Below are positions 45,197 to 53,783 of a DNA stretch of 63,085 bases, piece by piece (the first letter of the stretch is position 1; every line of letters begins with the position of its first letter). The stretch spans positions 1-63,085 of the forward strand of contig UREN01000003.1 of assembly GCA_900546885.1 (NCBI GenBank). The letters run 5' to 3'. Origin of the DNA: an uncultured Oscillospiraceae bacterium (GTDB lineage: Bacteria > Bacillota > Clostridia > Oscillospirales > Ruminococcaceae). The position numbers and the translations under genes were made by a program. Below the pieces are notes generated by a model. The model searched no databases. It worked only from the letters and a program-made list of their open reading frames with translations, and was not told where the DNA came from.

Positions 45197-45979
45197 TTAC
45201 ACAAGGTAAAGCCCCACGCCCATACACAGTGTGCCCACGGCCAGCCCGGCCGCGCAGGCGCTGTTTTTCCCGAAGGAAAACCCGGCCGCCAGCAGCTGTG
45301 CAAACGACACCTGCAGCATCACCCCCGCCACCAGCGCCAGCAGGCCGTTCAAAAACAGGGGCGAAAAAAGGCCGCGCAGCAAGCAAAATGCCGCCAGGGC
45401 GCCCACCGGCTCTGCCAGGCCCGAACCCAGTGCAAGCGCAAGGCTTTTGGCACGGCTGCGCGTAGCGTAATATACCGGCACGGCAACCGCAATGCCCTCC
45501 GGGATATTGTGCAGGGCAATGGCCAGCGCAAGCGATGGGCCCAGGGCGCTGCTTGCCGCATTGGTGAACAGCGTAAGAATGCCCTCGGGCAGGTTGTGCA
45601 GCACAATGGCGGCCATGGTGGCAAGCGCGCCGCGCAGGGCGGCCGCACGCGTTTTGCTGGGCACTGAAAGGCGCCGGGCAAGCGCTTCTTCGCCCGGCAG
45701 GCTTTTTTCCAGCAGCCACGCAACCAGCATGCCAGCCGCACACAGGCTGGCACAGCGCAGCGCGGCCCCCACCGGCACAGCGCCTGCATTGGCATAGGCC
45801 TCCACCGCGCTGGGCAGCATTTCAGAAAGCGACACCGTCATCATCACCCCGGCCGCAAACCCCTGTGAAAAGGCCATCACGCGCGGGCCGGGCGCGCGCA
45901 CCATCCACACCACCAGCCCGCCAAGCCCCGTTGAGAGGCCCGCCAGTGTGGTGAGCAAAAGCGCCGTGTGCATATCCAT
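45197..45979 (-). CDS. zupT: ZIP family metal transporter (ZupT-like)
   Basis: 260 residues with eight predicted helices. The ZIP metal-site motifs are both present: HNLPEGILTLF in helix 4 and HNIPEGIAVAVPVYY in helix 5. GFAAGVMMTVSLSEMLPSA is also typical of ZupT. It imports zinc and probably other divalent ions. Two ATG codons (45979 and 45973) compete; the first is used here. Upstream the TetR gene ends 44 bases away on the same strand. Confidence 0.92.
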   Translation of the reverse strand: MDMHTALLLTTLAGLSTGLGGLVVWMVRAPGPRVMAFSQGFAAGVMMTVSLSEMLPSAVEAYANAGAVPVGAALRCASLCAAGMLVAWLLEKSLPGEEALARRLSVPSKTRAAALRGALATMAAIVLHNLPEGILTLFTNAASSALGPSLALAIALHNIPEGIAVAVPVYYATRSRAKSLALALGSGLAEPVGALAAFCLLRGLFSPLFLNGLLALVAGVMLQVSFAQLLAAGFSFGKNSACAAGLAVGTLCMGVGLYLV

Positions 45980-46023
45980 CCCTTCCTTTCCTCACAAAGA
46001 AGGATATGCAGGGCCCGGCGCCG

Positions 46024-46629
46024 CTATTGCAGGGCCAGCACGCCCTTGGTGATGATGCCCTCCACCACCGTGGCCATTTCGTCCGGCGCAAGGGGCATGC
46101 CCTGCTGCAGCCACTGCCGCAAAAGCCCAATACAGCCGGCCACAAAAAAAGAGAACACATAGTCGTAGCCAAGCCGGCTTTCTTTTCCCACCAGGGCTGC
46201 CCATTCGTCCAGCACGCGCTCGCGCACAAGCTGGTTCACTTTATCCACAAAGGCAGTCTCCTGCAGGCCGCACAGCAAAACACGGCAAATATCCGCATTC
46301 TGCGCCACAAAGTGAAAAATGCCGCGCATGGGCGTGGCCGCATCCGTCACCCGGTAGCCTGCCTGTGCGCCGCTGCGCAGCAGCATTTCGCCGGGGCGGA
46401 ACGACTCCAGCATGTCTTCAAACTGCGCCATCAGTTCATTTACAATTTCATCCAGCAGGGCGCGCACATCCGGATAATGCAGGTAAAACGTCCCCCTGTT
46501 GATGTTGCATGCCTCGCAAAGCTCTTTGACCGTGATTTCCTGCAGGGGCTTTTTTTCCAGCAGGCCTGTGAGGGCGTTGCGAAGCTGCGCTTTTGTTTTT
46601 AAAACACGGCGGTCTTGTGCGCGCGGCAT
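46024..46629 (-). CDS. TetR-family transcriptional regulator
   Basis: 201 residues from ATG 46629 (AAAGGAAG 7 bases upstream). The N-terminal helix-turn-helix is clear: ALTGLLEKKPLQEITVKELC and NINRGTFYLHYPD. The C-terminal part is of the TetR_C_8 (dihydroxyacetone-kinase-regulator-like) kind. It diverges from the ABC exporter genes, the usual arrangement for a repressor of the neighbouring pump, and the intergenic space carries a palindrome. Confidence 0.88.
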   Translation of the reverse strand: MPRAQDRRVLKTKAQLRNALTGLLEKKPLQEITVKELCEACNINRGTFYLHYPDVRALLDEIVNELMAQFEDMLESFRPGEMLLRSGAQAGYRVTDAATPMRGIFHFVAQNADICRVLLCGLQETAFVDKVNQLVRERVLDEWAALVGKESRLGYDYVFSFFVAGCIGLLRQWLQQGMPLAPDEMATVVEGIITKGVLALQ

Positions 46630-46686
46630 GGCAATTCTTCCTTTCACGATTTATTTACAATTCTAATGAACACAAACGATATTCTT

Positions 46687-46702
46687 TGCCGATTTATCGG
46701 CA
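46687..46702. promoter_or_regulatory. 16-bp palindrome, candidate TetR operator
   Basis: TGCCGAT-TT-ATCGGCA: 7-bp perfect arms around two bases, between the TetR gene and the exporter promoter, 20 bases upstream of the -35 box. Assignment to this TetR protein is inference. Confidence 0.6.
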
Positions 46703-46722
46703 CGAGCGGGCCTATTTGGCGA

Positions 46723-46751
46723 TTGCTTCCCTTCCATGATTTCATTATAAT
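46723..46751 (+). promoter_or_regulatory. Promoter of the ABC exporter operon
   Basis: TTGCTT (46723-46728), 17-base spacer, TATAAT (46746-46751). The surrounding 150 bases are AT-rich compared with the region. Confidence 0.75.
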
Positions 46752-46823
46752 AAATTTAACATTTTAATCAACACTGCGTTTATTACTGAGCAGCTTGTCT
46801 GTTTTTCTGGAAGGAGCTTTCCC

Positions 46824-47585
46824 ATGCCATTTCACCGCCGCGCCCAGCCCGCCGAAGCCGTCAGCGCCCCTGCTGCCCCGCCCACACATTTTGTGGAACT
46901 GCGGGACGTGTGTAAATATTATCAGATGGGCACCGTGCGCATCTCTGCCGCAGACCATATCAATTTCTATATTGAAAAGGGCGAATTTTGCGTAATTGTA
47001 GGGCCATCCGGCGCGGGCAAAACCACAGTGCTGAATATGCTGGGCGGCATGGACACCTGCGATGAAGGCGAAATTTGGCTGGACGGCCAGCTTGTAAGCC
47101 GCTATTCGCCCAAAGAGCTCACGGCTTACCGCAGGTATGACGTGGGCTTTGTGTTCCAGTTTTATAACCTTGTGCAGAACTTGACGGCGCTGGAAAATGT
47201 GGAACTGGCCAGCGAAATTTGCAAAGAGCCTTTGGACGCGGCCGAGACTTTGGAAGACGTGGGCCTTGCCGGGCGCATGAAAAATTTCCCGGCGCAGCTT
47301 TCCGGCGGCGAGCAGCAGCGCGTCTCCATTGCGCGCGCGCTGGCCAAAAACCCGAAGATTCTGCTGTGTGACGAGCCAACCGGCGCGCTGGATTACAAAA
47401 CCGGCAAACAGGTGCTGAAGCTTTTGCAGGACACCTGCCGCAACACCGGGCGCACCGTCATTGTCATTACGCACAACTCGGCACTCACCGCTATGGCAGA
47501 CCGCGTCATCCACATCAAAAGCGGCACCGTGACGGCCGTGGAGACGAACCCCGCGCCCACGCCCGTGGAAAGGATCGAATGGTAA
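46824..47585 (+). CDS. ABC exporter ATP-binding protein (MacB/LolD class)
   Basis: 253 residues from ATG 46824 (GGAAGGAG upstream). Walker A GPSGAGKT at 60-67, Q-loop FVFQFYNL, signature [15 protein letters not shown] and Walker [13 protein letters not shown]. The DEPTGALD and [10 protein letters not shown] segments mark the mechanotransmission (type VII) class that works with FtsX-like permeases, such as the one encoded directly downstream. The first 20 residues are a Pro/Ala-rich extension. Confidence 0.93.
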   Translation: MPFHRRAQPAEAVSAPAAPPTHFVELRDVCKYYQMGTVRISAADHINFYIEKGEFCVIVGPSGAGKTTVLNMLGGMDTCDEGEIWLDGQLVSRYSPKELTAYRRYDVGFVFQFYNLVQNLTALENVELASEICKEPLDAAETLEDVGLAGRMKNFPAQLSGGEQQRVSIARALAKNPKILLCDEPTGALDYKTGKQVLKLLQDTCRNTGRTVIVITHNSALTAMADRVIHIKSGTVTAVETNPAPTPVERIEW

Positions 47586-50500
47586 ATGCGCAGGACGTAC
47601 CGAAAAAACATTTTGCGCACCGTGCGTGCCAGCCTCTCGCGCTTTTTGGCCATCTTTGCCATTGTGGCGCTGGGCGTGGGCTTTTTATCCGGCCTGCTGG
47701 CCAGCCCTGTCGATATGCGCCTTTCAGCGGATGATTATTGCCGCGCGCTGAATCTTTATGATATTAAAATTCAGGCTACCCAGGGCCTGACAGAGGGCGA
47801 CCTTAACGCTGTGCGCAGCACGGAAGGTGTTGGCGCAGTGATGCCTGCCTATGATATGGACCTGATGCTGAAGAGCCAGACGGGTAAAACTTTGACCACC
47901 CGGCTGATGAGCATTCCCGGCGATGGCGTTGAAGAAGAAGATAAGCTGAACGACCTTGTGCTGGTAGATGGAAGGATGCCCTCTGCCCCCGATGAAATTG
48001 TTGTGGGCCTGACCAAAGATTTTTCTGGTGACCGCCCGCAGGTGGGCGATATATTAACTGTAAGCGCAGATAACGAAGAAAGCATCTCGGACGCCCTGCC
48101 CGATTCTTTCACCGTGGTGGGCACCGTGCGCTCTGCCGCCTATTTTTCGGTAGAAACCGAATATACCAATGTGGGCACGGGCACCATTGCCCTGTTTGCC
48201 TATGCCAATGACAGCGCCTTTGAGATGGATTATTACACCACTTTCTACATTGCGGTAGACGGCGCGCGCGAGCTGAACTCTTTTTCTTCCGCCTATGAAG
48301 AAAAGGTGGGGCAGGTGTATGCCCGGCTGGATGCCATAAAGGACGAGCGGGCCAAATTGCGGTATGACGAGATTGTGGGTGAGGCACAGGCCCAGTTGGA
48401 CGACGCCCGGGCAGAATACGAGAAGGGCAAGGCGGAAGCCGAAGCCGAACTGGCGGATGCCGCGCAAGAGCTGGAGACAGGCCGGGCCGAGCTGGCGGAT
48501 GCAGAAGCCCAGCTTGCCAGCGCAAAAAAGGAAATTGATGACGGCCAGGCCCAGCTGGACGCGGGGCGCGCCCAACTGAATGCACAGCTGCCGGGCTACC
48601 GCCAGCAGATTGCAGACGGCTATGCCCAAATTGAAAGCGCCCAGGCCCAGATAGACGAAAACCAGGCCCTGCTGGACGAAGCCAAAGCCCCGCTGGCAGC
48701 ATTAAAGCAGGGCAAAGACCAATTTTGGAATGTGGCCGTGCCGCAGCTGAGCGCCGCTTTCCCCAGTTTGGGCACTGCCTTGGCAAACATTGAGGGCGCC
48801 GCAGAGCAGACGGATAGCGCCACCATCCAGGCCATTGACCTGATCACCCAATTTGTGGAGGCCATTCCGCCTTCCGGCTCCGGCCAGGGTGGCACAGACC
48901 CCGGCCAGGGTGGCACAGACCCCGGTCAGGGCGGCACAGACCCCGGCCAGGGCGGCATTGACCCCGGCCAGGGCGGCATTGACCCCGGCCAGGGCGGCAT
49001 TGACCCCGGCCAGGGAGGTACAGACCCCGGCCAGGGCGGCACAGACCCCGGCCAGGGAGGCATTGACCAGGGCCTGTTGGATGAGTATCTGCAGCAGTTT
49101 CAGAAAATAAAATCTGGCCTTGAGGCCTTAGCGGCCCAAGAGCCTCCCACCACATTGGACGAGGCCCTTGCCCAGCTGGACACACAGCAGGCCGCACTGG
49201 ACGCGGGCCAGGCAAAGCTGACGCAGGAACTGGCCAACCTGCAGGCCAGCGAGCAGCAGCTGAACCAAACCGTTGCCTCGGCCCAGGCATCGTTCGATGC
49301 CGCAGAGGCCAAGCTGGCGGATGCGCGCCAGCAGTATACCGATGGGATGGTTGAGCTGGAAAACGGCCGGCGGGAACTGGCCGACGGCGAACAGGCATAC
49401 GAAGAGGGCAAAGCCGAGGCACAGGCAGAGCTGGACGATGCCTGGGAGCAGATTCTGGATGCAGAAAGCGATGTGCGGGAAATTGAACAGGGCAAGTGGA
49501 TTCTGGGAGACCGCGATGATAATGTAAGTTTTTCCAGCTATGACAGCAACGCCCAGCGCATCGCCAACATCGCCACCGTATTTCCGGTGTTTTTCTTCCT
49601 GGTGGCCGCCTTGGTGGCGCTTACCACCATGACCCGCATGGTAGAGGAAGAGCGCCTGCAAATTGGCACCATGAAAGCGCTGGGCTATTCCCGGGGAAAA
49701 ATTGCCGCAAAATACCTGCTATATGCGCTTGCCGCCAGCCTGGCTGGCAGCGCGGTGGGAATGGTTATTGGAATGCAGCTGTTCCCGAGCATCATTTTAA
49801 ATGCCTACAATATCATGTATGACCTGCCGGTTCTGAAAACGCCTTTCAACACGCTTTTCGGCGCCATTGCCACGGGCACTGCGGTTGCCTGTACCCTGCT
49901 GGCCACCCTGAATGCCTGCTGGGCCGAACTGCGTGAACAGCCCGCCAGCCTGATGCTGCCAAAGGCGCCGAAAGCGGGCAAGCGCATTTTGCTGGAGCAT
50001 ATCCGCCCCGTCTGGCGGCGCATGCGTTTTACCCATAAGGTAACGGCCCGCAACCTGTTCCTGTATAAAAAGCGCTTTTTCATGACAGTGGTGGGCATTG
50101 CGGGCTGCACCGCCCTGTTGGTGACGGGCTTCGGTGTGCGGGATTCTATCTCGAACATTGTGGAAAAACAATTTGACGATTTGGCGCACTATCAGCTGAT
50201 GGTGTCGATTCAGGATGAAAGCGCCACCCAGGGCAAAGAGCTGCAAGCGCTGCTGAACGACACCTCCCGCATCACGGGTTACCTGCCCGTGGCCCAGCAA
50301 GATGTGACGGTGGTGCCCGAAGGCGATGCAGCGGCAGACAACCTGTACATCACCGTACCCACAGATACGGCGGCGATGAACGATTACTTTACATTCCGCC
50401 ACCGGAATGGCGGCGGCTCGATAGAGCTGGGCGAGGGCTCGGTGATTATTACCGAGAAGCTGGCCGAGCGGCAGGGCCTTAAGGCGGGCGACATCATCAC

Positions 50501-51179
50501 GGTAGAGGATGCCGACGGGAACACCGCAAGTTTTACCATCACCGACGTTTGCGAAAACTATATTTCCCATTACCTTTATATGAGTGCCGGTGTCTATGAG
50601 GCGGCATTTGGCAAAGCGCCAGAAACAAACCTGCTTTTGTGCCAGCTGGCCGACGGCATGGATGAAGACCCGCAGGCGGAAGAGGCCCTTGCCACGGAAC
50701 TGCTTCAATGCCGGGACGTTGCAGGCGCGCAGTTCACGCACGAACTTACCGCCAGCTTCAGCCAAAGCCTGGGCAGCATCAATTACATTGTTGTGGTGCT
50801 GATTATAGCGGCCGGTGCGCTGGCCTTTGTGGTGTTGTACAACCTTACCAACATCAATATTTCGGAACGCGCGAAAGAGCTGGCCACCATCAAGGTGCTG
50901 GGTTTCTATGATTCCGAGGTGGGCGCCTATATCTACCGTGAAACTTCGCTGCTCACCCTGATTGGCACAGCCTGCGGCCTTGCATTTGGCGTGGCGCTGC
51001 ACACATTCGTCATTCGCACGGCCGAGGTGGATATGGTTATGTTCGGCCGCTCCATTTACCCGCTAAGCTTCGTCTGGTCGGCCTTGCTCACCATCCTGTT
51101 CAGCCTGCTGGTTAACGCCGTGATGTATCGAAAGCTCAAGGCCATCAGCATGGTAGAAAGCATGAAGGCCCCGGAATAA
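47586..51179 (+). CDS. FtsX-type ABC permease with giant coiled-coil extracellular domain
   Basis: 1197 residues, ATG directly after the ATPase stop. Helix about 18-38 is followed by a MacB-like extracellular domain. A long coiled coil comes next (about 258-385, with repeated E-L-A-D-A heptads), then a G-Q-G-G-T/I-D-P repeat linker (433-495). A second coiled coil (about 515-640) precedes an FtsX core with helices from about 655, and there is a second extracellular domain and FtsX core at the end (NYIVVVLIIAAGALAFVVLY). Relatives in Firmicutes are lipid or peptide exporters and are called YhgE-like or LolC/E-like. The two coiled coils would make a hairpin arm reaching toward the wall. Cargo unknown. 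Confidence 0.9.
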   Translation: MRRTYRKNILRTVRASLSRFLAIFAIVALGVGFLSGLLASPVDMRLSADDYCRALNLYDIKIQATQGLTEGDLNAVRSTEGVGAVMPAYDMDLMLKSQTGKTLTTRLMSIPGDGVEEEDKLNDLVLVDGRMPSAPDEIVVGLTKDFSGDRPQVGDILTVSADNEESISDALPDSFTVVGTVRSAAYFSVETEYTNVGTGTIALFAYANDSAFEMDYYTTFYIAVDGARELNSFSSAYEEKVGQVYARLDAIKDERAKLRYDEIVGEAQAQLDDARAEYEKGKAEAEAELADAAQELETGRAELADAEAQLASAKKEIDDGQAQLDAGRAQLNAQLPGYRQQIADGYAQIESAQAQIDENQALLDEAKAPLAALKQGKDQFWNVAVPQLSAAFPSLGTALANIEGAAEQTDSATIQAIDLITQFVEAIPPSGSGQGGTDPGQGGTDPGQGGTDPGQGGIDPGQGGIDPGQGGIDPGQGGTDPGQGGTDPGQGGIDQGLLDEYLQQFQKIKSGLEALAAQEPPTTLDEALAQLDTQQAALDAGQAKLTQELANLQASEQQLNQTVASAQASFDAAEAKLADARQQYTDGMVELENGRRELADGEQAYEEGKAEAQAELDDAWEQILDAESDVREIEQGKWILGDRDDNVSFSSYDSNAQRIANIATVFPVFFFLVAALVALTTMTRMVEEERLQIGTMKALGYSRGKIAAKYLLYALAASLAGSAVGMVIGMQLFPSIILNAYNIMYDLPVLKTPFNTLFGAIATGTAVACTLLATLNACWAELREQPASLMLPKAPKAGKRILLEHIRPVWRRMRFTHKVTARNLFLYKKRFFMTVVGIAGCTALLVTGFGVRDSISNIVEKQFDDLAHYQLMVSIQDESATQGKELQALLNDTSRITGYLPVAQQDVTVVPEGDAAADNLYITVPTDTAAMNDYFTFRHRNGGGSIELGEGSVIITEKLAERQGLKAGDIITVEDADGNTASFTITDVCENYISHYLYMSAGVYEAAFGKAPETNLLLCQLADGMDEDPQAEEALATELLQCRDVAGAQFTHELTASFSQSLGSINYIVVVLIIAAGALAFVVLYNLTNINISERAKELATIKVLGFYDSEVGAYIYRETSLLTLIGTACGLAFGVALHTFVIRTAEVDMVMFGRSIYPLSFVWSALLTILFSLLVNAVMYRKLKAISMVESMKAPE
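48882..49070 (+). repeat. Nine in-frame 21-bp tandem repeats
   Basis: Nine units of the form GGCCAGGGCGGCACAGACCC plus C, without interruption. Variants are GGCATTGAC for GGCACAGAC, and single third-base changes. They encode G-Q-G-G-(T/I)-D-P. The Thr and Ile types occur in blocks (T,T,T,I,I,I,T,T,I), which suggests slippage or unequal exchange. They lie between the two coiled coils of the permease. Confidence 0.97.
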
Positions 51180-51213
51180 GCCTTGCACAGCCGGTGCCCT
51201 GCACCGCACTTTT

Positions 51214-51245
51214 GCCCCGGGCAGGCCTGCCCGGGGCTTTTTATG
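51214..51245 (+). terminator. Terminator of the ABC exporter operon
   Basis: GCCCCGGGCAGG and CCTGCCCGGGGC, 12-bp arms with almost no loop, followed by TTTTTAT. Confidence 0.85.
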
Positions 51246-51275
51246 CCCTGTTCCGCCCCGGGCGGCAACTTTTTC

Positions 51276-51304
51276 TTGACTTTCGGCAGGACAGAGGTTA
51301 TAAT
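51276..51304 (+). promoter_or_regulatory. Promoter of marR-degV
   Basis: TTGACT (51276-51281), 17-base spacer, consensus TATAAT (51299-51304). Initiation is expected near 51311, inside the first palindrome. Confidence 0.9.
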
Positions 51305-51310
51305 CAAAAA

Positions 51311-51340
51311 AGTTTGAAATTCAAACTTTGAAGTTCAAAG
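51311..51340. promoter_or_regulatory. Two tandem FabT-like palindromes
   Basis: AGTTTGAAATTCAAACT (51311-51327) and CTTTGAAGTTCAAAG (51326-51340), both perfect, centres 14 bp apart, immediately after the -10. The TTTGA-n-TCAAA form is close to the FabT operator of lactic acid bacteria. A MarR protein bound here would block its own promoter. Confidence 0.85.
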
Positions 51341-51359
51341 CATTAAAAAGGAAAGCTCT

Positions 51360-51806
51360 ATGCCACAAATGACGCCAAAAGAGCAAAAACTGAACGATTT
51401 TCTGGTGGGCGTGTTCAACGACATTCTTCGGCTGGAGGAGGCCAATTTACGGCAAAGCTGCGGCAATCTTTCGGTAACAGAGCTGCATGTGCTGGACGCC
51501 GTGGCCCGCTGCGGCCCGCTGTGCGGCATGGCGGATATTGCCGCCGCGCTGAAGGTAACGGCCGGCACAGCCACCGTTGCCGTAAAAACGCTGGAGCAAA
51601 AGGGCTATTTGGTGCGCACGCGCCACAAAACAGATAAGCGCCGCGTCACCGTCTCCCTCACCGGGGCCGCACAGGCCGTGCTGGCCCATCACGAGGCCTT
51701 TCACGCCGGCCTGGTGCGCGCCGTGGCGCAGGGGCTGCCCGTGGATGAGCTGGACGCCCTGGGCAGCGCGCTGGCGCGCCTGCACCACTATTTCAACACT
51801 TTGTGA
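51360..51806 (+). CDS. MarR-family regulator, FabT-like
   Basis: 148 residues from ATG 51360 (AAAGGAAAG upstream). The MarR winged helix shows LSVTELHVLDAV, ADIAAALKVTAGTATVAVKTLEQKGYL and the wing RHKTDKRRVTVSLT. Length and operator sequence match FabT, the MarR repressor of fatty-acid synthesis that uses acyl-ACP as corepressor. The fab genes themselves are not in this window; instead a DegV gene follows 26 bases later, with no terminator between. Confidence 0.85.
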   Translation: MPQMTPKEQKLNDFLVGVFNDILRLEEANLRQSCGNLSVTELHVLDAVARCGPLCGMADIAAALKVTAGTATVAVKTLEQKGYLVRTRHKTDKRRVTVSLTGAAQAVLAHHEAFHAGLVRAVAQGLPVDELDALGSALARLHHYFNTL

Positions 51807-51832
51807 CACAGGCCATTGCAAGGAGGAAACCT

Positions 51833-52678
51833 ATGATTCGCATCATCACCGACTCCACCGCAGATTTCCCGCAAAACGAGGCACAGGCGCTGGGCCTGCG
51901 CGTCATTCCTTTACAGGTCAATATCGACGGCGAAATGTACCGCGACGGGCTGGACCTGGAACCCGAGAGCTTTTACGAGATGCTGGCCGAGGCAAAAAAC
52001 CTGCCCACCACCAGCCAGCCCTCGCCGGAACAGTTTCTGACAGAGTTCGAACAGGCAAAACAGGCGGGCGACGAGGTGGTGTGCATCACACTCTCGGGCG
52101 AGCTTTCCGGCACGCTGCAAAGCGCCATGATTGCCCGCGAAGAAGTGGGGTATGCCCCCATTCACATTGTGGATTCCCGCAACGTCACCCTGGCCGAACA
52201 GCTGCTGGTGCGCCGCGCGTGCAACCTTGCGTCGGCCGGCCTCACGGCGGCCGACATCACGCAGGACCTTGAGGCCGCGCGCGAGCGCATTCGCCTTCTT
52301 GCCATTGTAGACACCCTGAAATATCTGCATAAGGGCGGCCGCCTCTCTGGCGCTGCAGCCCTTGCGGGCGGCCTGTTGGGCGTAAAGCCGGTTGTGGGCA
52401 TCACCGACGGCAAGCTGGGCATGATGGGCAAGGCGCGCGGCATGGCCGGGGCCTATGTGGCGCTGTTCAAGCTGATTGAAGAGCAGGGCGGCATCGACGA
52501 GGCCGAGCCCTACCTTGTGGGGTATACCGGCAGCCGCGCGCAGGCCACGCCCTTTGTGCGCTTTGTGTCGCAGAACCTGGGGCTGGAAAGGCCGCCCGTC
52601 CTGCCCATTGGCACAGTGATTGGCACCCATGCAGGCCCCGGCGCGGCCGGCATTGCCTTTTTTGCCAAAGAGGGCTAA
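51833..52678 (+). CDS. DegV-family fatty-acid-binding protein (FakB-like)
   Basis: 281 residues from ATG 51833 (AAGGAGG 7 bases upstream). DegV fold: IITDSTADFPQNEA with the first loop, TSQPSPEQFL, ITLSGELSGTLQSA, VDSRNVTLAEQLLVRRA, then GGRLSGAAALAGGLLGVKPV and the ending IGTVIGTHAGPGA. FakB proteins hold a fatty acid for phosphorylation by FakA, so exogenous fatty acids enter phospholipid synthesis. Co-transcription with a FabT-like regulator supports that role. FakA is not seen, apart from a distant hint in the truncated gene at the end of the window. Confidence 0.88.
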   Translation: MIRIITDSTADFPQNEAQALGLRVIPLQVNIDGEMYRDGLDLEPESFYEMLAEAKNLPTTSQPSPEQFLTEFEQAKQAGDEVVCITLSGELSGTLQSAMIAREEVGYAPIHIVDSRNVTLAEQLLVRRACNLASAGLTAADITQDLEAARERIRLLAIVDTLKYLHKGGRLSGAAALAGGLLGVKPVVGITDGKLGMMGKARGMAGAYVALFKLIEEQGGIDEAEPYLVGYTGSRAQATPFVRFVSQNLGLERPPVLPIGTVIGTHAGPGAAGIAFFAKEG

Positions 52679-52849
52679 TAACTGCGGGCGCTGCGCGCAA
52701 AAGCTGCATACAGCCAAAAAGCATGACAGATAAAAAATATTAAACCCAGAGCCCTGGCACTGTGGCGGAAAGCATGGGCACCCTTTCTTTTCTGTTAGAT
52801 TGTGTTACAAATAAACTTGATAGGCTGAAATGAAAGGCTGGGGAAGCGC

Positions 52850-53227
52850 GTGGAAAATCAGGATGTAAAAAACGGCATCACAGATAAAAGGCTGAAAGAA
52901 AACTTTGGCAATTTGGCCATTTCCCTGCTGGTGCAGAAAAACCTTATTTCCGCTTCAAAAGACTTGCGGCATTTGATGGTGGAATTTGGGTATTTGTTTC
53001 TCGACAACCGGAGTGGGCCCCAAGCCATGTTCAAGCTCACCACCCCAAAAAGGTTTCTGCACCCGCAGCGAACCTTCTATTTTGGCACGCAAAACGGGCA
53101 CCTGCTTTTACTGAACGAGCAATTTACCGAGGCGGCTTTTCGAAAAATTCAACATGACATGTTCATCATGCATGGAATAGATGCCAAGGCCGTAAACCCG
53201 CAGGAATATCTTATGGAACTTTCTTAA
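52850..53227 (+). CDS. Small protein of unknown function
   Basis: 125 residues from GTG 52850 with GGGGAAG close upstream. I recognise no family. It is lower in GC and richer in Phe, Lys and Asn than its neighbours. A middle stretch alternates hydrophobic and charged residues (KRFLHPQRTFYFG, GHLLLLNEQF), suggesting a beta-rich soluble domain; no signal peptide or helix is present. It stands alone between the degV gene and the convergent rplL terminator. The upstream gap 52679-52849 holds no feature I can name. Confidence 0.6.
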   Translation: MENQDVKNGITDKRLKENFGNLAISLLVQKNLISASKDLRHLMVEFGYLFLDNRSGPQAMFKLTTPKRFLHPQRTFYFGTQNGHLLLLNEQFTEAAFRKIQHDMFIMHGIDAKAVNPQEYLMELS

Positions 53228-53300
53228 AGGCCTCTCCGCCGGTGCTTTCAAAACAAAATATCTTTTGCACGGCAAGCGGTGCGGCATTGCCTGCCAGCAT

Positions 53301-53334
53301 CAAAAAACGCCCCATCCAAACGGATGGGGCGTTG
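53301..53334 (-). terminator. Terminator of the rplJ-rplL operon
   Basis: On the minus strand, ACGCCCCATCC pairs with GGATGGGGCGT around a GTTT loop, followed by TTTTTTG. Confidence 0.9.
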
Positions 53335-53354
53335 TAACATTCTGGAAGAAAAGC

Positions 53355-53726
53355 TTATTTCAGCTCTACCTTCGCGCCGGCGTCTTCCAGCTTCTTCTTC
53401 ATCTCTTCGGCGTCGTTCTTCGCAACAGCCTCTTTCAGGGTCTTCGGGGCGTTGTCCACCAGTTCCTTCGCTTCCTTCAGGCCCAGGCCGGTAACTTCCT
53501 TCACCGTCTTGATAACGGCCATCTTGTTGGCGCCCACTTCGGCCAGCACAACGTCGAACTCCGTCTTCTCTTCTGCAGCAGGGGCAGCGCCAGCAGCGGC
53601 AGCAGGGGCAGCGGCAACGGCAGAAACGCCGAACTCTTCGCAATAGGTGTCGATGAGCTCTTTCAGCTCAAGGATGGACAGACCCTTGATCTCGTCAAGG
53701 ATGGCAGTGATCTTCTCAGAAGCCAT
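53355..53726 (-). CDS. rplL: 50S ribosomal protein L7/L12
   Basis: 123 residues. N-terminal dimerization domain ([15 protein letters not shown]), Ala-rich flexible hinge (about 38-52) and the factor-binding C-terminal domain ([36 protein letters not shown]). It forms the stalk that recruits translation GTPases. Second gene after the L10 leader, 57 bp downstream of rplJ, with its own AGGAGGT-like site. Confidence 0.98.
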   Translation of the reverse strand: MASEKITAILDEIKGLSILELKELIDTYCEEFGVSAVAAAPAAAAGAAPAAEEKTEFDVVLAEVGANKMAVIKTVKEVTGLGLKEAKELVDNAPKTLKEAVAKNDAEEMKKKLEDAGAKVELK

Positions 53727-53783
53727 GATAATACCTCCAATTTTATGTGTTGTTCTGTTTCATACAATTTACAGCGCGCAGGC

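Noticed and set aside
48882..49070. Tandem repeats as a CRISPR array
   Set aside because: The units are contiguous, without spacers, and in frame within a permease gene.
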